Part shown: piece after piece, positions 34,878-47,445 of the stretch
Layout of the letters: each line of letters starts with the position of its first letter
How positions within the stretch are numbered: position 1 is the first letter of the stretch
NCBI GenBank assembly: GCA_947095535.1
Contig: OX352774.1
Coordinates: 239,655,825-239,719,824, forward strand
Direction: 5' to 3'
Source of the DNA: Poecilobothrus nobilitatus
Taxonomy: Eukaryota > Arthropoda > Insecta > Diptera > Dolichopodidae
Length of the DNA: 64,000 bases
The notes under the pieces: generated by a model
Databases searched by the model: none
Seen by the model: only the letters and a program-made list of their open reading frames with translations
What the model was told of the DNA's origin: nothing
Translations under genes and position numbers: made by a program

Positions 34878-37800
34878 CATAGACATACATATATGGATAT
34901 AAATATTTCGGAAAAGGGGAATACTCTGATTTGGAATCCAACTATTAATACTTACAGTATGCCCACACATATACTTACATATATACCAATTTTATACAAA
35001 AAAAAAATTAAATTTTCACATTTCCATATAAAAAATAATTAATTTTGAAAACCCCGCATACAAAAGTATTCAATTTTGATATTCCACTCAAAAAATAGTG
35101 AATTTTATACGAATTTAGACATTTTGATGAAACAAAGATTATTGTTGGAAGAATGGGTGGCCCCCTAACCACCACAACAAAATTTATTTTTAGTTTTCTT
35201 AGTGTCGTTATCTATCTACGTTTTTACGTTTATTTAAATTTATTCTTATTCTAAAAAGTTAGGTATTCTTAGTGATGAAGGGAACTTAGTTCTTAATGAA
35301 GGGAACTTAATTCTTAAAAAACGTTTTTAAGACAAATAAAAACTATATTAGAACAGAAACATATTTCTTTTTATTTCATTAAAAAGTTAAGTGACAAAAA
35401 ACTAATATTATTTCTAGGTTACTAAGATACCAGTATTATTTACTAATATTATTTCTAGATTACCAGACTGGCGTATGCTATGCCGGGTTTACGTAGTATA
35501 TTTATATTACTTTAAATTTTTTTTCCCATTTAATTTCAATTTATTCTTTAACTTTTTGTTACATTATTCAAAATTTACTTAAATTTAAATCTAATTTAGT
35601 GAATTTTCTTTATGATGTGATATTTTGTGATTTTTTTGTTGGATCACATCCTTTTACTTTTTTTTTTTTTAATTTCAATCCTTTACTATGTTTACTCTAT
35701 TTAAAACAGTCAAAAAAATAAATATTATTTTCTATTTTGCTATCCTCATTTGTTTGCATAATAATAGGCTCTGCTCGCCTGTCTGTTGAACTGCCAGTTT
35801 TAAAATGTTTGGAAATGAATTCTATAAACCATTATCCTACAATATACACCATAGTGAGCGAATTCTCTATTTTTTTTCTCTTGAAATGGTTACAAATCCT
35901 CCATCATTGTCCGTTGTCATCATGAATGAAATGAATGCCTATGACAGTAGAATGTATAATAATATATGTCTCTTTTTTTGGTTTTTGTTTTTTTGTATAA
36001 AAATGCCAAAAAAACATTTAACAAGGGACAAAAACAAAACCTCTGGTAACACAATAAATGAAAAACATACAAAGCGCATGCAAAAAAAAAAAAAAATTTA
36101 AATGAAAGCAAAAAATCCATTAAATAAAAACTTATTTTCAAAAACAGAACCTTTAGAACATTTATGTCTTAGGTTTTCCTATATACATATATTACAAATT
36201 TAAATTTAATTTTTTTTTGAATTGTCGTTATCCTTTTAAATAGAATGAAAATATTGCTAAAAAAGATTGAAACTAATGAAAATGATGGCGATGATAATTA
36301 TTAGTATAAAAAAAAGTGTTCTAAGGCTTTTAAAAAATAATTTTTGTACATTTTTAATATGTCTTTTTGAAGCTATAGATGGTACATACTTTCAAATTCA
36401 AATGATTAGATAAAAAAAAACGAAAATAAAAATTAATGGTATCATAAAAACCAAAATTGTTAAAAAAAACTAAATTTTTAATCATGAAGGGGACACAGAT
36501 GTTTAAACTATGTCGGTGACGAGTGGTTGATTTTTCTTTATTAGGTCGTCAAATTTACAGGAATAAAAACATTTATGTTGTAAATGGCAATAAAAGCATA
36601 AGTAAATAATAATAATTTGGTTTAAAACGAATATAATACATAATATACAATATTTTAATATGACAATAATAGGAGTTGTTACACTAAAATGCTATAATTG
36701 GAAATGATTGAGGAAGGTAGATATTATAATAAAAGACGGGCTAAAAAAAATAGTGATTAATCTTGCCAGGTAAAGAACCAATAAAACTATTATTTGAACG
36801 AGAAAAAAAAATTAAGTTAATCATACTTATTTTTTTCTTTTTGCTTCCCACTATATTAAGTAAACCACAGTGATCTACGAATAAAAATTATAAAATCTGA
36901 ACAATCTAAAGAATAAGATAATGAAACTAAATTGAATTTCTTAGAAGACTTTTGTAAATGATGTGCAATCCCATGGCAATCTAACCTTATATCAAGAGAC
37001 TGATTCAATGGAATTTGAAGTGATCATAATTCATAAAAAGGGAAAACTTCTAGAATTTGAAAACCTAAATATTAAATTGACTTATAAAGCTAAAGTTTAG
37101 AAAATTAATGTTAAGTGAAATCATTATATAATATTCTGTCCCAGCTTTTTTATTTGAAAATAATGTTAAAATTTCCCCTATGTTAGATACCCCTATACAA
37201 AAATTCCCATACCTCAAAATACATTGTACCTTAGCATAAATAAACTTTAATTAGTATTACTGAAAAAACAAAAAAAAAGGAAATAAAATTGGTTGTTCCT
37301 AAATGTCAAGATTTTCTGTTTTGATCTTGCGTTTACCTCCACACAATCATTTCGAACCACACTTTAAAAACCTATACTTATGTATAATATTTGTGTAATT
37401 TTACTTATGAATCTCAACTATTTTATCTCAATTTTTCTTAAGTTAAACTGTACAATATACATCAATGTTGTTTTAAATTTTTTATTTCCATTTTCAATTT
37501 CTTCGTTTTACGTTTTTTTTTTTGTTTTGTTTTTTTTTTTTTTAAACTAAAGTATAGAAAATTAATGTTCTGCCAACCATAATACAACATTTTAAACAAA
37601 CATTTAAATGAAATTTTATTACCCATAGAGTACAAAAAAAAAAAAAAATCCAAGTTAAAAACAATAGTTAAAGCAACAGCATCAACCAGCAATAACAAAA
37701 AACAAAAAAACAAAAAACACAAGGAAGAACAACAAGTACTACTGACAAAAACAAATATATATATGGAAAAGTTTTAATGTAGACATATACATATGTACAA

Positions 37801-38759
37801 GCAAGAGAGCGAACAAACCAACTTAATTTTTTTTCAAATTCTGGCTTCTCTGTTCGTTACAAATAGTGTTTTGTTTTTTTTTTTAGTATTTCTAGAAATT
37901 GAAAATTGCCAAGGTTGTTTTTCTATCAAGAAAAACATTTCTTTTTTTTGCTTTTGCTAATATTAGTAATGTTGCGATTTTTTTCTAAAATCCTCATTTA
38001 ATACATCTCCGGAACTTTCTCGGAATTTCCGGCAAAAAAAATTCAAAACTGAAATTTCTATTTAAAAATGCAAAACATAAAAAAAACAAATATATGAAAC
38101 TATAAAATAATGGTAATAAAATTGTTGGTTGTTTAAAAGAAAATTTAAAATCAATATGGTAAGAAATAAAATGGAAACAAAGAGTATAACGATGAAATAG
38201 CAGCAACCACAACATTTATTGGTTGAAAATACATATAAAAATTATAGTTTTGAAATATCATTGAATTTTTATTTTATTTTTTTTTTGTATTTTAATTTTT
38301 TAAATTAAAACATTCATTCATTTTTCACTTTGATTTATGATCATTCCATTTTCTAACAATAACTTTGATGATGCTTTAAAAATACATGATGAGCAATAAA
38401 TCTATTATTCTTGATTTTTATAAAATATTACCACACATCTTCTGAAATAAACTGCAGCATTCATTTGAAACAAAATTTTCATTAAATCGTAATACATAAT
38501 ATAATAACAGCATCATCAGTTGCATCATCTAGAAAAATCATCAGTTTAAGATTTTTATAGAAACTATGTTTTATATAGCTATGAAATTTAGCAGATCTAG
38601 AAAGGATTATATTTATAATCTAAAGCCTTAAGCCTTATAATCTAAATATTTTAAGGGGAACTTCCCCTGTGGAAGTATAGTCAATAAAGTTTCCTAATTT
38701 AAACAAAATAATAAGGGTTACTAAGGGTTAGCATGACTTCAATAAGTGTTAAATATTTA
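34878..38759. other. AT-rich DNA with small duplications
   Basis: Two short tandem duplications are visible: TGAAGGGAACTTAGTTCTTA with period 22 (35275 and 35297), and ACTAATATTATTTCTAG with period 41 (35401 and 35442). A more mixed patch at 35735-35960 has overlapping frames on both strands (35737-35925, 35805-36101, 35920-36141) without any domain I recognise. The minus frames at 37462-37722 and 37994-38215 are low-complexity. No gene is called. Confidence 0.45.
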
Positions 38760-40200
38760 CTAGAAAATCCCCTGTGCAATTGCACAATTTCTATAGATTC
38801 AAAAACATTTACGGTATCATACTGACTCCCTTAATAAACTACCTACCTAAAAATTTCATTTTTACATCAGCACCATTAAAAAAATGTGGAAATCACTTAC
38901 TTACTTGTAATAGAAAAAAACATAAAACAAATCTAAACACATACAATTAAAAATGTTAGGTACAGTTTATTAATTTTTTCTCGCTGTTTTTTCGTGGCGG
39001 TAATTTTTGACAGTTTTTTAATCATTGAGAAAAAATGGTCCAAGCTAAAAACACATTCAGGGCAAAAGTTCGTGCCGATATCTCAAAAATTGTTCGAAAC
39101 AAACCGCTACGACATTTTTTTTTTTTTGTTACATTTAAAACAATCCAATAATCTAAATAATTTTAATATTTGTTAAAATTTTACCAGACTCTCTATTTTT
39201 CTTTAGTTTAAAAAAAAAATTTTTATGTCGATAAAAACAGTTGTTTTCGCCGCGAATTACTTTAATTACCAAAACTACTTTCAAGTCTTTTGCGTTTATT
39301 TTTTTTTTGCTTGAAAAAAATTTGCTGAATTTATTTTATTCAAATGTACTTTGGAAGAGGTCTTTAGTATATTTAATAAAATATTCATGTCTCTGATAAT
39401 GTAATTTCATAAATTTTCGGGGCCTTTTTTTTGTGTGTGGGTCGTTTTCGACAGCTTTTTAATTTAATGGTCTAATAATAAATTAGTACAAAATTATGAA
39501 TCTATTATGAGAGAAGGCATCTAAAATGATATTTCCTATGTTATTTTTTCTCTTTTTTTTAAGAAAAATATCCATTTCTAAAATATTTAGTAAGTTTCTG
39601 ATTTCTGTTATGAAATATAATTAGCTAAGTCTGCCGAATTTTATATTAATAAAAAAATTCGAATATTTTATGTTATATCAAAAATTCAGCTTAAAAAATC
39701 AAAATTCCAACCTAAATAAACAAAACTATTTTAAAGTATGTTACGAAGCTTTTATACTAATGAAAACAAAATCAAGAATAAAATCGGCTTATTATTTTTT
39801 TGTTATAAATATCAGGTTTACTAAAAACTTTGCTCACTCTCACTTTTTCACTTTCAGGCGTTTTAATTTTATTAAGAGTACCTATTTTTATTTTTTTTTT
39901 TTCAAAATAAAGATTGAAAACGCCAACAGAAGATTAATAATTTATTTTTAATTTACCGCTGCGACCAGTTCATAATGGACGTGGCGGTCAAATTTAAAAA
40001 TTAAAAATTTGCTGAATTTATTTTTATTGAAAATGTGTTTTTTAAGTATGTACTTTTCTTTTTTTGACTGTACTCACTTTTAATGAACGGTTTGTGTCTC
40101 TGGTAATACTTCTAGTGGAAACGTGGAAAATTTGGTCACTCGTAATAATATTTACTAAATTTATTTATATTTTTAATGAACGGTGTGTATTTAAAGTATT
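38760..40200 (-). mobile_element. Second Helitron copy, opposite orientation
   Basis: On the minus strand the 3' end reads TGTGCAATTGCACA (38773-38786), nine bases, CTAG (38760-38763), T, identical in layout to the copy ending at 30034; flanking sequence beyond CTAG-T differs. Homology runs through the GCTGTCGAAAACGACCC segment near 39450, the shared AACCTAAATAAACAAAACTA part near 39710, TTTACCGCTGCGACCAGTTC near 39952, and the CAGAGACACAAACCGTTCAT modules near 40085. It carries one copy of the section that is duplicated in the plus-strand element. The part at about 38865-39240 has no equivalent in the other copy. The 5' end is not definable; homology fades near 40200. Confidence 0.7.
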
Positions 40201-40507
40201 TTTTTAATTAAAATAAAATTCAATTAAAAGTACCTACATATAAAGAAAAATTATTATGAAATAAGTCACTATGCAATATATTACATTGCGTTTAAGTTAC
40301 AAGAGTAACTATAGATTTTTACTACAATTGATCATTTTTTGATATCCGTTTATTTGTCAAATAACCCATTTGATATGAATTTTCATTTCTTTTTTTTTAA
40401 ATTATAGAAAAAGAGTATCAGGAAAGAATAATGTTCAGTGTGGATGTTGTTCTTATACAGTATCTATATAGTATATTACATTTACACAGATTTTTTAGAT
40501 ATTATGT

Positions 40508-40556
40508 TGTGGTTAAGTCACCGCCTTTTCAATCGAAAAGTGTCAGGTTCAAGCCC
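40508..40556 (+). repeat. tRNA-like SINE head (family 2)
   Basis: The A-box-like TGTGGTTAAGTCACC is at 40508-40522 and the B box AGGTTCAAGCCC at 40545-40556, with CTTTTCAATCGAAAAGTGTC between. The spacing between boxes (37 bases start to start) is shorter than the usual 44 or so of a real tRNA, and no acceptor stem closes the structure. It aligns with the minus-strand copy at 19060-19125. A TTTA-repeat tract follows at about 40640-40660. Confidence 0.6.
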
Positions 40557-40803
40557 ATATCAGATTATAGTCAATAGTAGTCATATATATGTATATAATA
40601 ATAGTTTATGTCGAAATCCTCTAAATAAAAATATAAAAATATTTATTTATTTATTTATATTAATATTACATACATTAATGTAATGCAATATTATTGAACC
40701 ATCAGCTACTAAGACCATTATATATTTTTTATACTATTATTAAATTATATACTAATATTATTTATTTTGTTTATATTATATACTATATATTTACATTATA
40801 TTT

Positions 40804-40915
40804 GGTCGTAAAGGAGGTATGTAAAGAAAAAAAGAATTACGACCTGTGCAGGAATCGAACCCACACTTCTTCGGTCAATACGCCACACGCCTACCCACTA
40901 GGCTACCGAAGCCCC
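40804..40915 (-). mobile_element. tRNA-derived SINE, 3'-truncated copy
   Basis: On the minus strand the head is TGGGGCTTCGGTAGCCTAGT, with A box TAGCCTAGTGGG at 40894-40905 and B box GGGTTCGATTCC at 40851-40862. The body agrees with the SINE at 19205-19397 up to TTTACGAC and then stops, so about 80 bases of tail are missing. GGTCGTAATTC and the terminal TTTACGACC can pair, suggesting a conserved body hairpin. The B box is intact. Confidence 0.85.
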
Positions 40916-40916
40916 A

Positions 40917-42799
40917 ATATAAAAATAATTAATAAATAAGTAATTCTTTTATAAGATAATATAGATAACATCCAAAAACAATAATTAAGTCTTATAATAA
41001 CATACAATGGCTGCTACACAGTAACAGCTTAATAAAAATAATGTTTCATAAAGCTAAAGCTAAATTTAAAATGAGTAGTTCATGTTCAAGCAGCTTAATT
41101 CATGGCCTATACTCTTTACAGAAGTTAAAACGAAAACAAATCCGACAACTTAACCGACAATTAAGTCATTAATCAGATTTATAGATACCTAAGATTATAT
41201 TTCGATACATATAGTTAGAGATACGAAAAAAGGCCATTGTTTTATTTTTGCCTTTAAAAGAAAATTTTAATTTTAAAAGGAAATTTTAATTACAAAAAAA
41301 AATTTCTCCTGAACTTCATTGAATAAGAGAATATTTTCTAAATTCCACAAATCCCTTTTTTTTCCTTTTGGTATTTCAACATTATTTTATGTCATCAAAA
41401 TCCAATTATAGCAACTGTAAAAAAAAAAAAAAAAAAAAACTGATTTTTTTACTAATTAACCTAGTTCCATTTAATTTCCACTTTTAGTCATGGTTAATCA
41501 AAATTGAAAACCTAAACAAAAAATTTTCATTCGCCTAGTGCCTAACGGTAGTCAATTTGAATACACACATTTTTTATTATTTCATATAAAAACAAAAAAA
41601 AAAAAAAACAAAACAACAAAATTCTTTTTTTATCATAGCTGCAATATACACAATAAAACTACAGCAACAGTTATTTAAAACAAATTCGTTTTTTCTAATG
41701 TAAACATTCAGTTTGAATACCATTTCATCTCACAGGTCCATAGAGAAATGTCCACAAAAAAAGTTAGAAAACAAAAAAAAAAACAGAAAAACAGAAATGT
41801 GAGAAAGAATTTCTAAATTTCGGAATTATCATACATATAAAGTAATAGTGATATATAAAATACACGTCGTACGCATATTATACATTATGTCCATTGATTT
41901 TGTATCAGCTGTTGGTTCTATTCAATCATTCGATAATCATTCAATAATATAAAATTTTAAATTAATGGATATACCAGTGAATTTCTCATGAAACAGAATT
42001 TGTATCGGTTTCGTTTTTTATTATTATTTTTTATTTTTTTTTTAATTCCCCTGTCATTCTAAGTTCTCTATCAAAATAAAATATTTTGAGGGATCCTAAA
42101 AGTTTGGATTTGCAATAATACTGTTTTAACATTAACTGCGAGTGTCAAATATTTTATATTGACTCTTACTGCACTGGTTAAATTGTTTGTTTAAATTACT
42201 ATAACTATTATCTACACAAAAGCCATCAAAAGTCTTCAATCTCAAGATATTAAAAACAATACCTACCTTATACATTCATATGTATGCGGTCGATAAAAAT
42301 TCAATACTTACTTCAAAGAGTTACGAAAAACCAAAAAAAAATTATAAATAATTTTAAATCATATAACAGGACTTAGGGAAAAAGTATTTTTTATATTAAA
42401 TCTAAAATTGATTCAAGTTATACATTTTCCTTCAAAAATATTTCCACTCTAATTAAATATCAAACCATTGATAGCAAACAGAAAATAGTTTTGAAACAGA
42501 AATTTAGTTATATTACCTATTTTTCATATGACTTTCAATTAGTACGAAAATTTTTTGTCCATTTAAAAAGTTTACAAACACAAAAGATCAAAATAATTTG
42601 GTTCAGGTATTATCAATTTTTCAATTTAAAAAAATAAAGTTCAGGTGATGTTTACTTTGAATTCCTGATGAATCCTGTAAAATTTAAATCCTGTGAAAAA
42701 AAAAAAATATTTTACTTTTTTCCTATCTTTCTCAAAATATATTTTCAATTCAGATTAGGTAAGTAAAAATATTTTTTTTAGAATTAGGACATTTCCAAA
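40917..42799. other. AT-rich non-coding DNA
   Basis: Nothing was recognised. It includes a 21-base A run near 41419-41439. Confidence 0.5.
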
Positions 42800-43650
42800 A
42801 AAAACTTTTGAAAAAATGTGCCTTAGAAAGAACAATGAAATTTTAACCATGTGTAAGTCTCATAATAAAATTAATCTTATTGGACAACTTTTTTATGTAG
42901 CCTCAACCATTACTCTCAAACTTTGAAAAAGCCCTATTTTTAAATGTGTCCTATCTCAAGTTCTGCTTAACATTTTTTCAATTTAAAAACGTCATTCGAC
43001 ATAGAACTTTTTTTACCTTTATAAATCAATATTTTAAAATTCAGTAGTTAAATTTACCATTACGTAAAAAAAAATTTCCCATAATTTTTCTTCCTTCCTA
43101 ATTTTGGCATCCGTTTAGATAGCAACTTCAAATTTTGAGAGAAGAAAGAACTTTTCCGAATTTGTTTGCTGTGAAATATTTTGGAACAACCCCCTCTTTA
43201 TGAGCTATTAGTGCTCATAAATTAAAAATTTGCTTTTTTTAAAGACCTGTAACTTAGGCAGCTGCACAAAATTTTCGATAAGATATAAAAATTAAAGTTC
43301 CAATAATATATTTTTACGTGTATTAACGATTTCTCTTAGTTATAGTATAGGGTTACAGAGTTACAGTTCCTCAAAATTGCAAAAACCCTTTATTTTCAAA
43401 TGTAGGTATATATATTTCTCAGATTTTGCGTAGTAGTTTTACAATCTAAAAAAACGTTAAAAGACCGGAACTTTTCTTACTTTTTTAAAAGAATATCAAA
43501 ATTATGTAATGTTTTGTAATTTACTATTTAAATTTACCGTTAGGTGAAGACAAAATTTTGCAAGACATTCTTCATAACTTCGTAATGCTTTTAGTCAAAA
43601 CGTTAAAATTCTAAGAGAAAAAGATCTTTTAGAATTAATGTAAACTGCCT
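42800..43650 (+). repeat. CCGTCC repeat family, copy D
   Basis: Shares with copy I (62330-63640) the series AATGAAATTTTAACCATG, AAGTCTCATAATAAAATTAA, TTTTTTATGTAGCC, CTCAAGTTCTGCTTAACATT, TTTTCAATTTAAAAACG, TTTACCTTTATAAATCAATA, AGACCTGTAACTTAGGC and TACGTGTATTAACGATTTCTC. Copy A carries the same text reversed. The GTCC-rich head is missing here. No reading frame is conserved between copies. Confidence 0.75.
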
Positions 43651-43734
43651 CAGAATTAAACTGAATGTAAGCTGTCAAAAATTTAAATTTTCGCTATTTT
43701 ATATGCTTTTATATTAACTCATCGGTGTAGGTTT

Positions 43735-43754
43735 ATTTATTTATTTATTTGTCA
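43735..43754. repeat. Short TTTA microsatellite
   Basis: About five TTTA units. Longer runs of the same type occur near 40640 and 56977-57010. Confidence 0.8.
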
Positions 43755-43805
43755 TTCTGTCACGCTTTCTATTATCTTCGTAATATGTTAGCAACATTTG
43801 CAAGT

Positions 43806-43867
43806 GTTGTATAGTGCAGAAGAGTGTGTACTGGTTTTGAAAGTAAGGGTAATTTGGTTCGAATCCA
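43806..43867 (+). repeat. tRNA-like sequence with intact B box
   Basis: A canonical B box GGTTCGAATCC lies at 43856-43866. About 44 bases upstream GTATAGTGCAGAAG can serve as a degenerate A box, and TTTTGAAAGTAAGGG between them resembles the middle of the 40508 element. A T run follows at 43881-43892. It looks like a SINE head or tRNA pseudogene; no complete cloverleaf was found. Confidence 0.5.
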
Positions 43868-43892
43868 ATTCATGTACTTACATTTTTTTTTT

Positions 43893-45214
43893 TATTAACT
43901 GTTATTATTATTCATCAATATTTTTTTAATAAAATTTTATGTATAATATACACATATTATTTGATCTTTCCTCCTATAATAATTTAGTTCAATCATTCTT
44001 GATGTTCACATGTGTTTTGTATTAGGATTTAGCAAAATACAAAATATATAGGTACAATATTTTTATGTTGCTAAATTATTTTGTTTTAAAACATTTGTTT
44101 AGGATTTAAATCAGAATATTTGTTGTCAACATTCTTTATTGCATATTGAATATGCATGGCGTTAAAAATTAATGTTTTATGTGTTTTATTTAGGAACATT
44201 TATTATGTCTATTGTGTATATAGATATACATATAAAATTTCATTCAAAATAATTCCAATTGCCAAATTCAAACTACATACATACATAATATTTTTTTTGT
44301 ATATATATACATAGTAAAGAATATAAAAAGTAAAGATCATTACAAAATTATGCTTTTGCGCATTACGCATTATGATTTACAAACAAAATTTTGTCAACAC
44401 AAAAAATTAAAACTACGTATGTAAATATGTACGTACGTATGTACATAATAATATTATGTTAAACTAATTTCCTAAATTATTTTGTTCCGCTCCATTTGTT
44501 TATAATTTAAATCAAGATATTTGTCTACAATTTTTACTGCATGATCTTATTAAGCGATTAGGTAGGTACTAGGTAGGTGTTCAAGGTTAGATGTTTGTTT
44601 GGATATACGATATACTACAATAACTATACTATAAAGATATACAGTAAAATATATTTATATATATCATTTTCATACCTGTTAGAAATGTTGCTTCAACTAA
44701 AATTGGATTGTAATATTTATAATCACAGTATTTTGGTACATATTTTACCTTTCGAGGTACTTTCATTATTTATGAGTTACTGGAATAAAAAATGTTTACT
44801 CTTGCTGTAATGGAATCGATTTAACATCTCTTAATTTACTCAAACATTTGGTATAAAATTGTAAAACGAATTTTATCAGAAACACTAATGTATGTGTGAA
44901 TGAAAAATATCCCATCTTTTTTTAAATTTGAATTATATATAGTATATGTGTTTAATTTAAAACTAAAAAGTATAAAATAAAATAATATGTAAAAAAAAAT
45001 ATTTTTTAAAATATGCTTTTAGCAAAACCGAATTCGCCTCCTAAAAAGTAGAAAATAAAATTGATTGCAAAACTTTAGCTTTTTGGACTGTTATAATATA
45101 AAAGTAAATTGCTGGAATAAAAAAGAAACACGAACCTCAAATTTCCCAGAATTTTATTTAACCTTATTCTTTTAACTTTAACTTTATAATTTAACTTTTT
45201 AATTTAACTTTATA
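43893..45214. other. AT-rich DNA with TAC/GTA palindromes
   Basis: No gene. The stretch 44400-44455 is a string of ACGTATGTAAATATGTACG-type palindromic steps. The plus frame at 44577-44810 has no recognisable domain. Confidence 0.45.
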
Positions 45215-45395
45215 ATTTTACATAATATTGTGTTAATGGCTTTTCTTAGTTATGTAGCGTTCTCATAAAATTTAAGAAAGTGTCTCTATGAACAGTTTGC
45301 CTTGTCTTTTGAAAAATGTGCGCCTTTAAAAATCGTTTGTATTTATTTTCTGCCTTGTTTTCTTATAGTTTCATCAATGAAAAATTTTTTCTTTT
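45215..45395 (+). repeat. CCGTCC repeat family, copy E (distal end only)
   Basis: TGTGTTAATGGCTTTTCTTA, then TTATGTAGCGTTCTC, AAGAAAGTGTC and GTGCGCCTTTAAAAATCG followed by TTGTATTTATTTTCTGCC match the distal 150-200 bases of copy I (63435-63605). Only the end of the element is present. Confidence 0.65.
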
Positions 45396-46284
45396 TTTTC
45401 CTGGTGAAACTGTTAATAATTGAACATCAAACTTATTTAAGAAGCATTTTTTGTTTACTTGAATAAAATTTGGTACCTGAATGTACCTATACTTACCTAA
45501 ATTTTCTCAAAAAAAAATTTTTTTTTTGTTTTATAAATGTTTTGTTTATTAATAGTACTTTTAATTAAAATTAAGACAAAAAAAATTAATTATATATGGT
45601 TTTAAAGTACCTATAAACATTGTAGAACTACAATGTTTCTTACTTCCACCTTTTGTTTATAACACCCAGATTTATTAACCTTCGAAAGACTTTTGTAGAA
45701 AATTATAATTTTTATTTTTGTAAAGATGAAAACAAATTAACAAAAACTGTTTATCATAGTCAAGATTTTGAAAAGTGATGAGGTGCCTACAAGTCATAAA
45801 TTGTTGGCAAAATTTTAGAAAATATTTTACCTGTGTGCCTTTTTAAAAATAATTTTTCAAACAGTTTTCCAAATTAAATAAGACAATAATTAATAGGGCA
45901 ATTTGTATATGTATGGGATGGTAAAAAAATTCAATTTAGAACATATTTATCTTAATAAAAAAATACCTATTGTTGAACGTTAAATTGTTAAAAATTTTAT
46001 AGAAATGATTATATTAAAACAAATACATACAATGCAATTTGCGTTTATCGAGCCCAACAAAAACTGTAAAAGTTAATCAAATAGCTATTATTTCATTTTT
46101 GTTTTAAGATTCAGAAAATATTCTGTATATGAAAGGGGTATAGGACGTATATATGTACAAATTACATTTTGATTTGTTTTGTATTTTGTATTACTTACGG
46201 GTAAAATTTATATAAAGATTTAGTTTTTTTACCGACCGCATACATTAATGAATAAATAAGGTAGGTATTTTTTTCATACTAAAA
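45396..46284. other. AT-rich non-coding DNA
   Basis: Nothing was recognised beyond A/T runs. Confidence 0.5.
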
Positions 46285-46510
46285 ATTTGTACCCGAGATT
46301 TTGGCAAATATGCACCACTCCGGTGTGAAGAAGGCTGTAAAAAAATGTTTAGAATGATGTCCGTCTGTGTGTGTGGGTATGTCTGTGGGCACGCGTACAG
46401 CTTAAACAACTGAGCGGAAGTTTTTGTAATTTCATATTTAAGGTTTTGAGGTAAATATCTCGGATTGATAAGCTTTTGGAGCAAATCGGACAACCGCAAG
46501 TGGTAATTTA
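46285..46510 (+). repeat. Mixed-composition island with GTCCGTCTGTGTG motif
   Basis: Stands out by base composition. It contains GCACCACTCCGGTGTGAAG (with the palindrome CACTCCGGTG), GATGTCCGTCTGTGTGTGTG, CTGTGGGCACGCGTACAGC, ACTGAGCGGAAGTTTTTG and GGAGCAAATCGGACAACCG. The 'GTCCGTCTGTG...AACTGAGCGGA' layout is typical of non-coding parts of insect transposons (from memory). A 121-residue frame on the minus strand (46245-46610) spans it and ends in low-complexity DNA; I do not regard it as a gene. Confidence 0.55.
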
Positions 46511-47219
46511 CTAGTGTACTTTTTAAGTTTTTTACGAATATTTCGTAACAGAAAAATTTTATGAGAAAAATTATTAAACTTACTTCTAATATTTTTGAAT
46601 GAAAAAACAATCATGTAGGTACATTACATAATAATGTAAATGGATGTATGAATGAATGCACATATTTATGTACATATATTTTTACAATTTTGTTGCTTAT
46701 TATTGTTATTGAATAGAACAAAATGTTGTTAAATTATTAGAAGTTATTTTGCTTTGATATAAATTATTATGTAAAAAATTTATAAATTTTTGCATCGTAC
46801 TTTTCGTGTAGTGGCGATCGGTCCTGTGGTGGAGACAGTTGATTTTTTTTTTTTTTTTAAATCAATATTCATTACAGTTTCAAAGAATTATCGGAATTTT
46901 TACAAAAAGTAAATAATATATAACCTAAGTATTTTCAGAATAGTAGTTCATAAGGGTTCTTTGTTAAACTAAAGAAATTCTTACAAAACCCCATAGTTAT
47001 TATGCAGAAAATATGCAGTAAAATTGAACTCAATTAATTTTGTTTTTTTTTCTGCTTTCTTTTGGATTAAGTTAAGACATTGGAATTTTTAATAAAAAAC
47101 TCAGGGAAAAGAATTTTTTTTTATAAAATCAAAATTTTTATCGGAAGAAAATTTTATTAAAAAATTTTTCGGAAAAATTCCTATTACAAAAAGGAAATAA
47201 AAAAAAAGATAGTGTGTAA
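46511..47219. other. AT-rich non-coding DNA
   Basis: Nothing was recognised except a short GC-containing patch at 46803-46840 (GTGGCGATCGGTCCTGTGG) followed by a T run; it is too short to classify. Confidence 0.45.
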
Positions 47220-47445
47220 AAAATAAAGGTTTTAAAAGGTGGACATTTTCAAAAAGACTATACCAAAGGTCTTTTGAAATTGTAACTATTTTATAATCAC
47301 AATTTGAAAAAAAATTTGTAAAAATTTTATATGAATGAAAAAGTTATGCAAAATTAAAGGATTAAAATGTCATATTAATTCTAACTGAAACGGAATAAAA
47401 GATTTGAAAATGAACGGGCAAACAAATGGACAAAGTAAAACTAAT
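47220..47445 (-). repeat. CCGTCC repeat family, short reverse copy F
   Basis: GGTTTTAAAAGGTGGACATT corresponds to the distal end of the family and GGGCAAACAAATGGACAAAG to the reversed GTCC-rich head, only about 200 bases apart. This is the arrangement expected of an internally deleted copy. Divergence is high, so confidence is moderate. Confidence 0.45.

Noticed and set aside
35737..36141. Overlapping frames near a more mixed-composition patch, possible exon
   Set aside because: No domain or convincing splice signals, and the frames end in A/T runs. It is left as non-coding, though it is one of the better places to check with RNA data.
28424..39951. Three short frames (28424-28612, 29193-29390, 39670-39951) share a NLNKQNYFKVC peptide and could look like a conserved small protein
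   Set aside because: All three lie in copies of the same Helitron, antisense to it. In the compared codons of the first two copies changes at silent and amino-acid-changing positions are about equally common, and the frames end differently, so there is no sign of selection on a protein.
46245..46610. Longest minus-strand frame without transposon similarity (121 residues)
   Set aside because: Its central part is the complement of a repeat-like GTCCGTCTGTGTG island and both ends are low-complexity; no domain was recognised.
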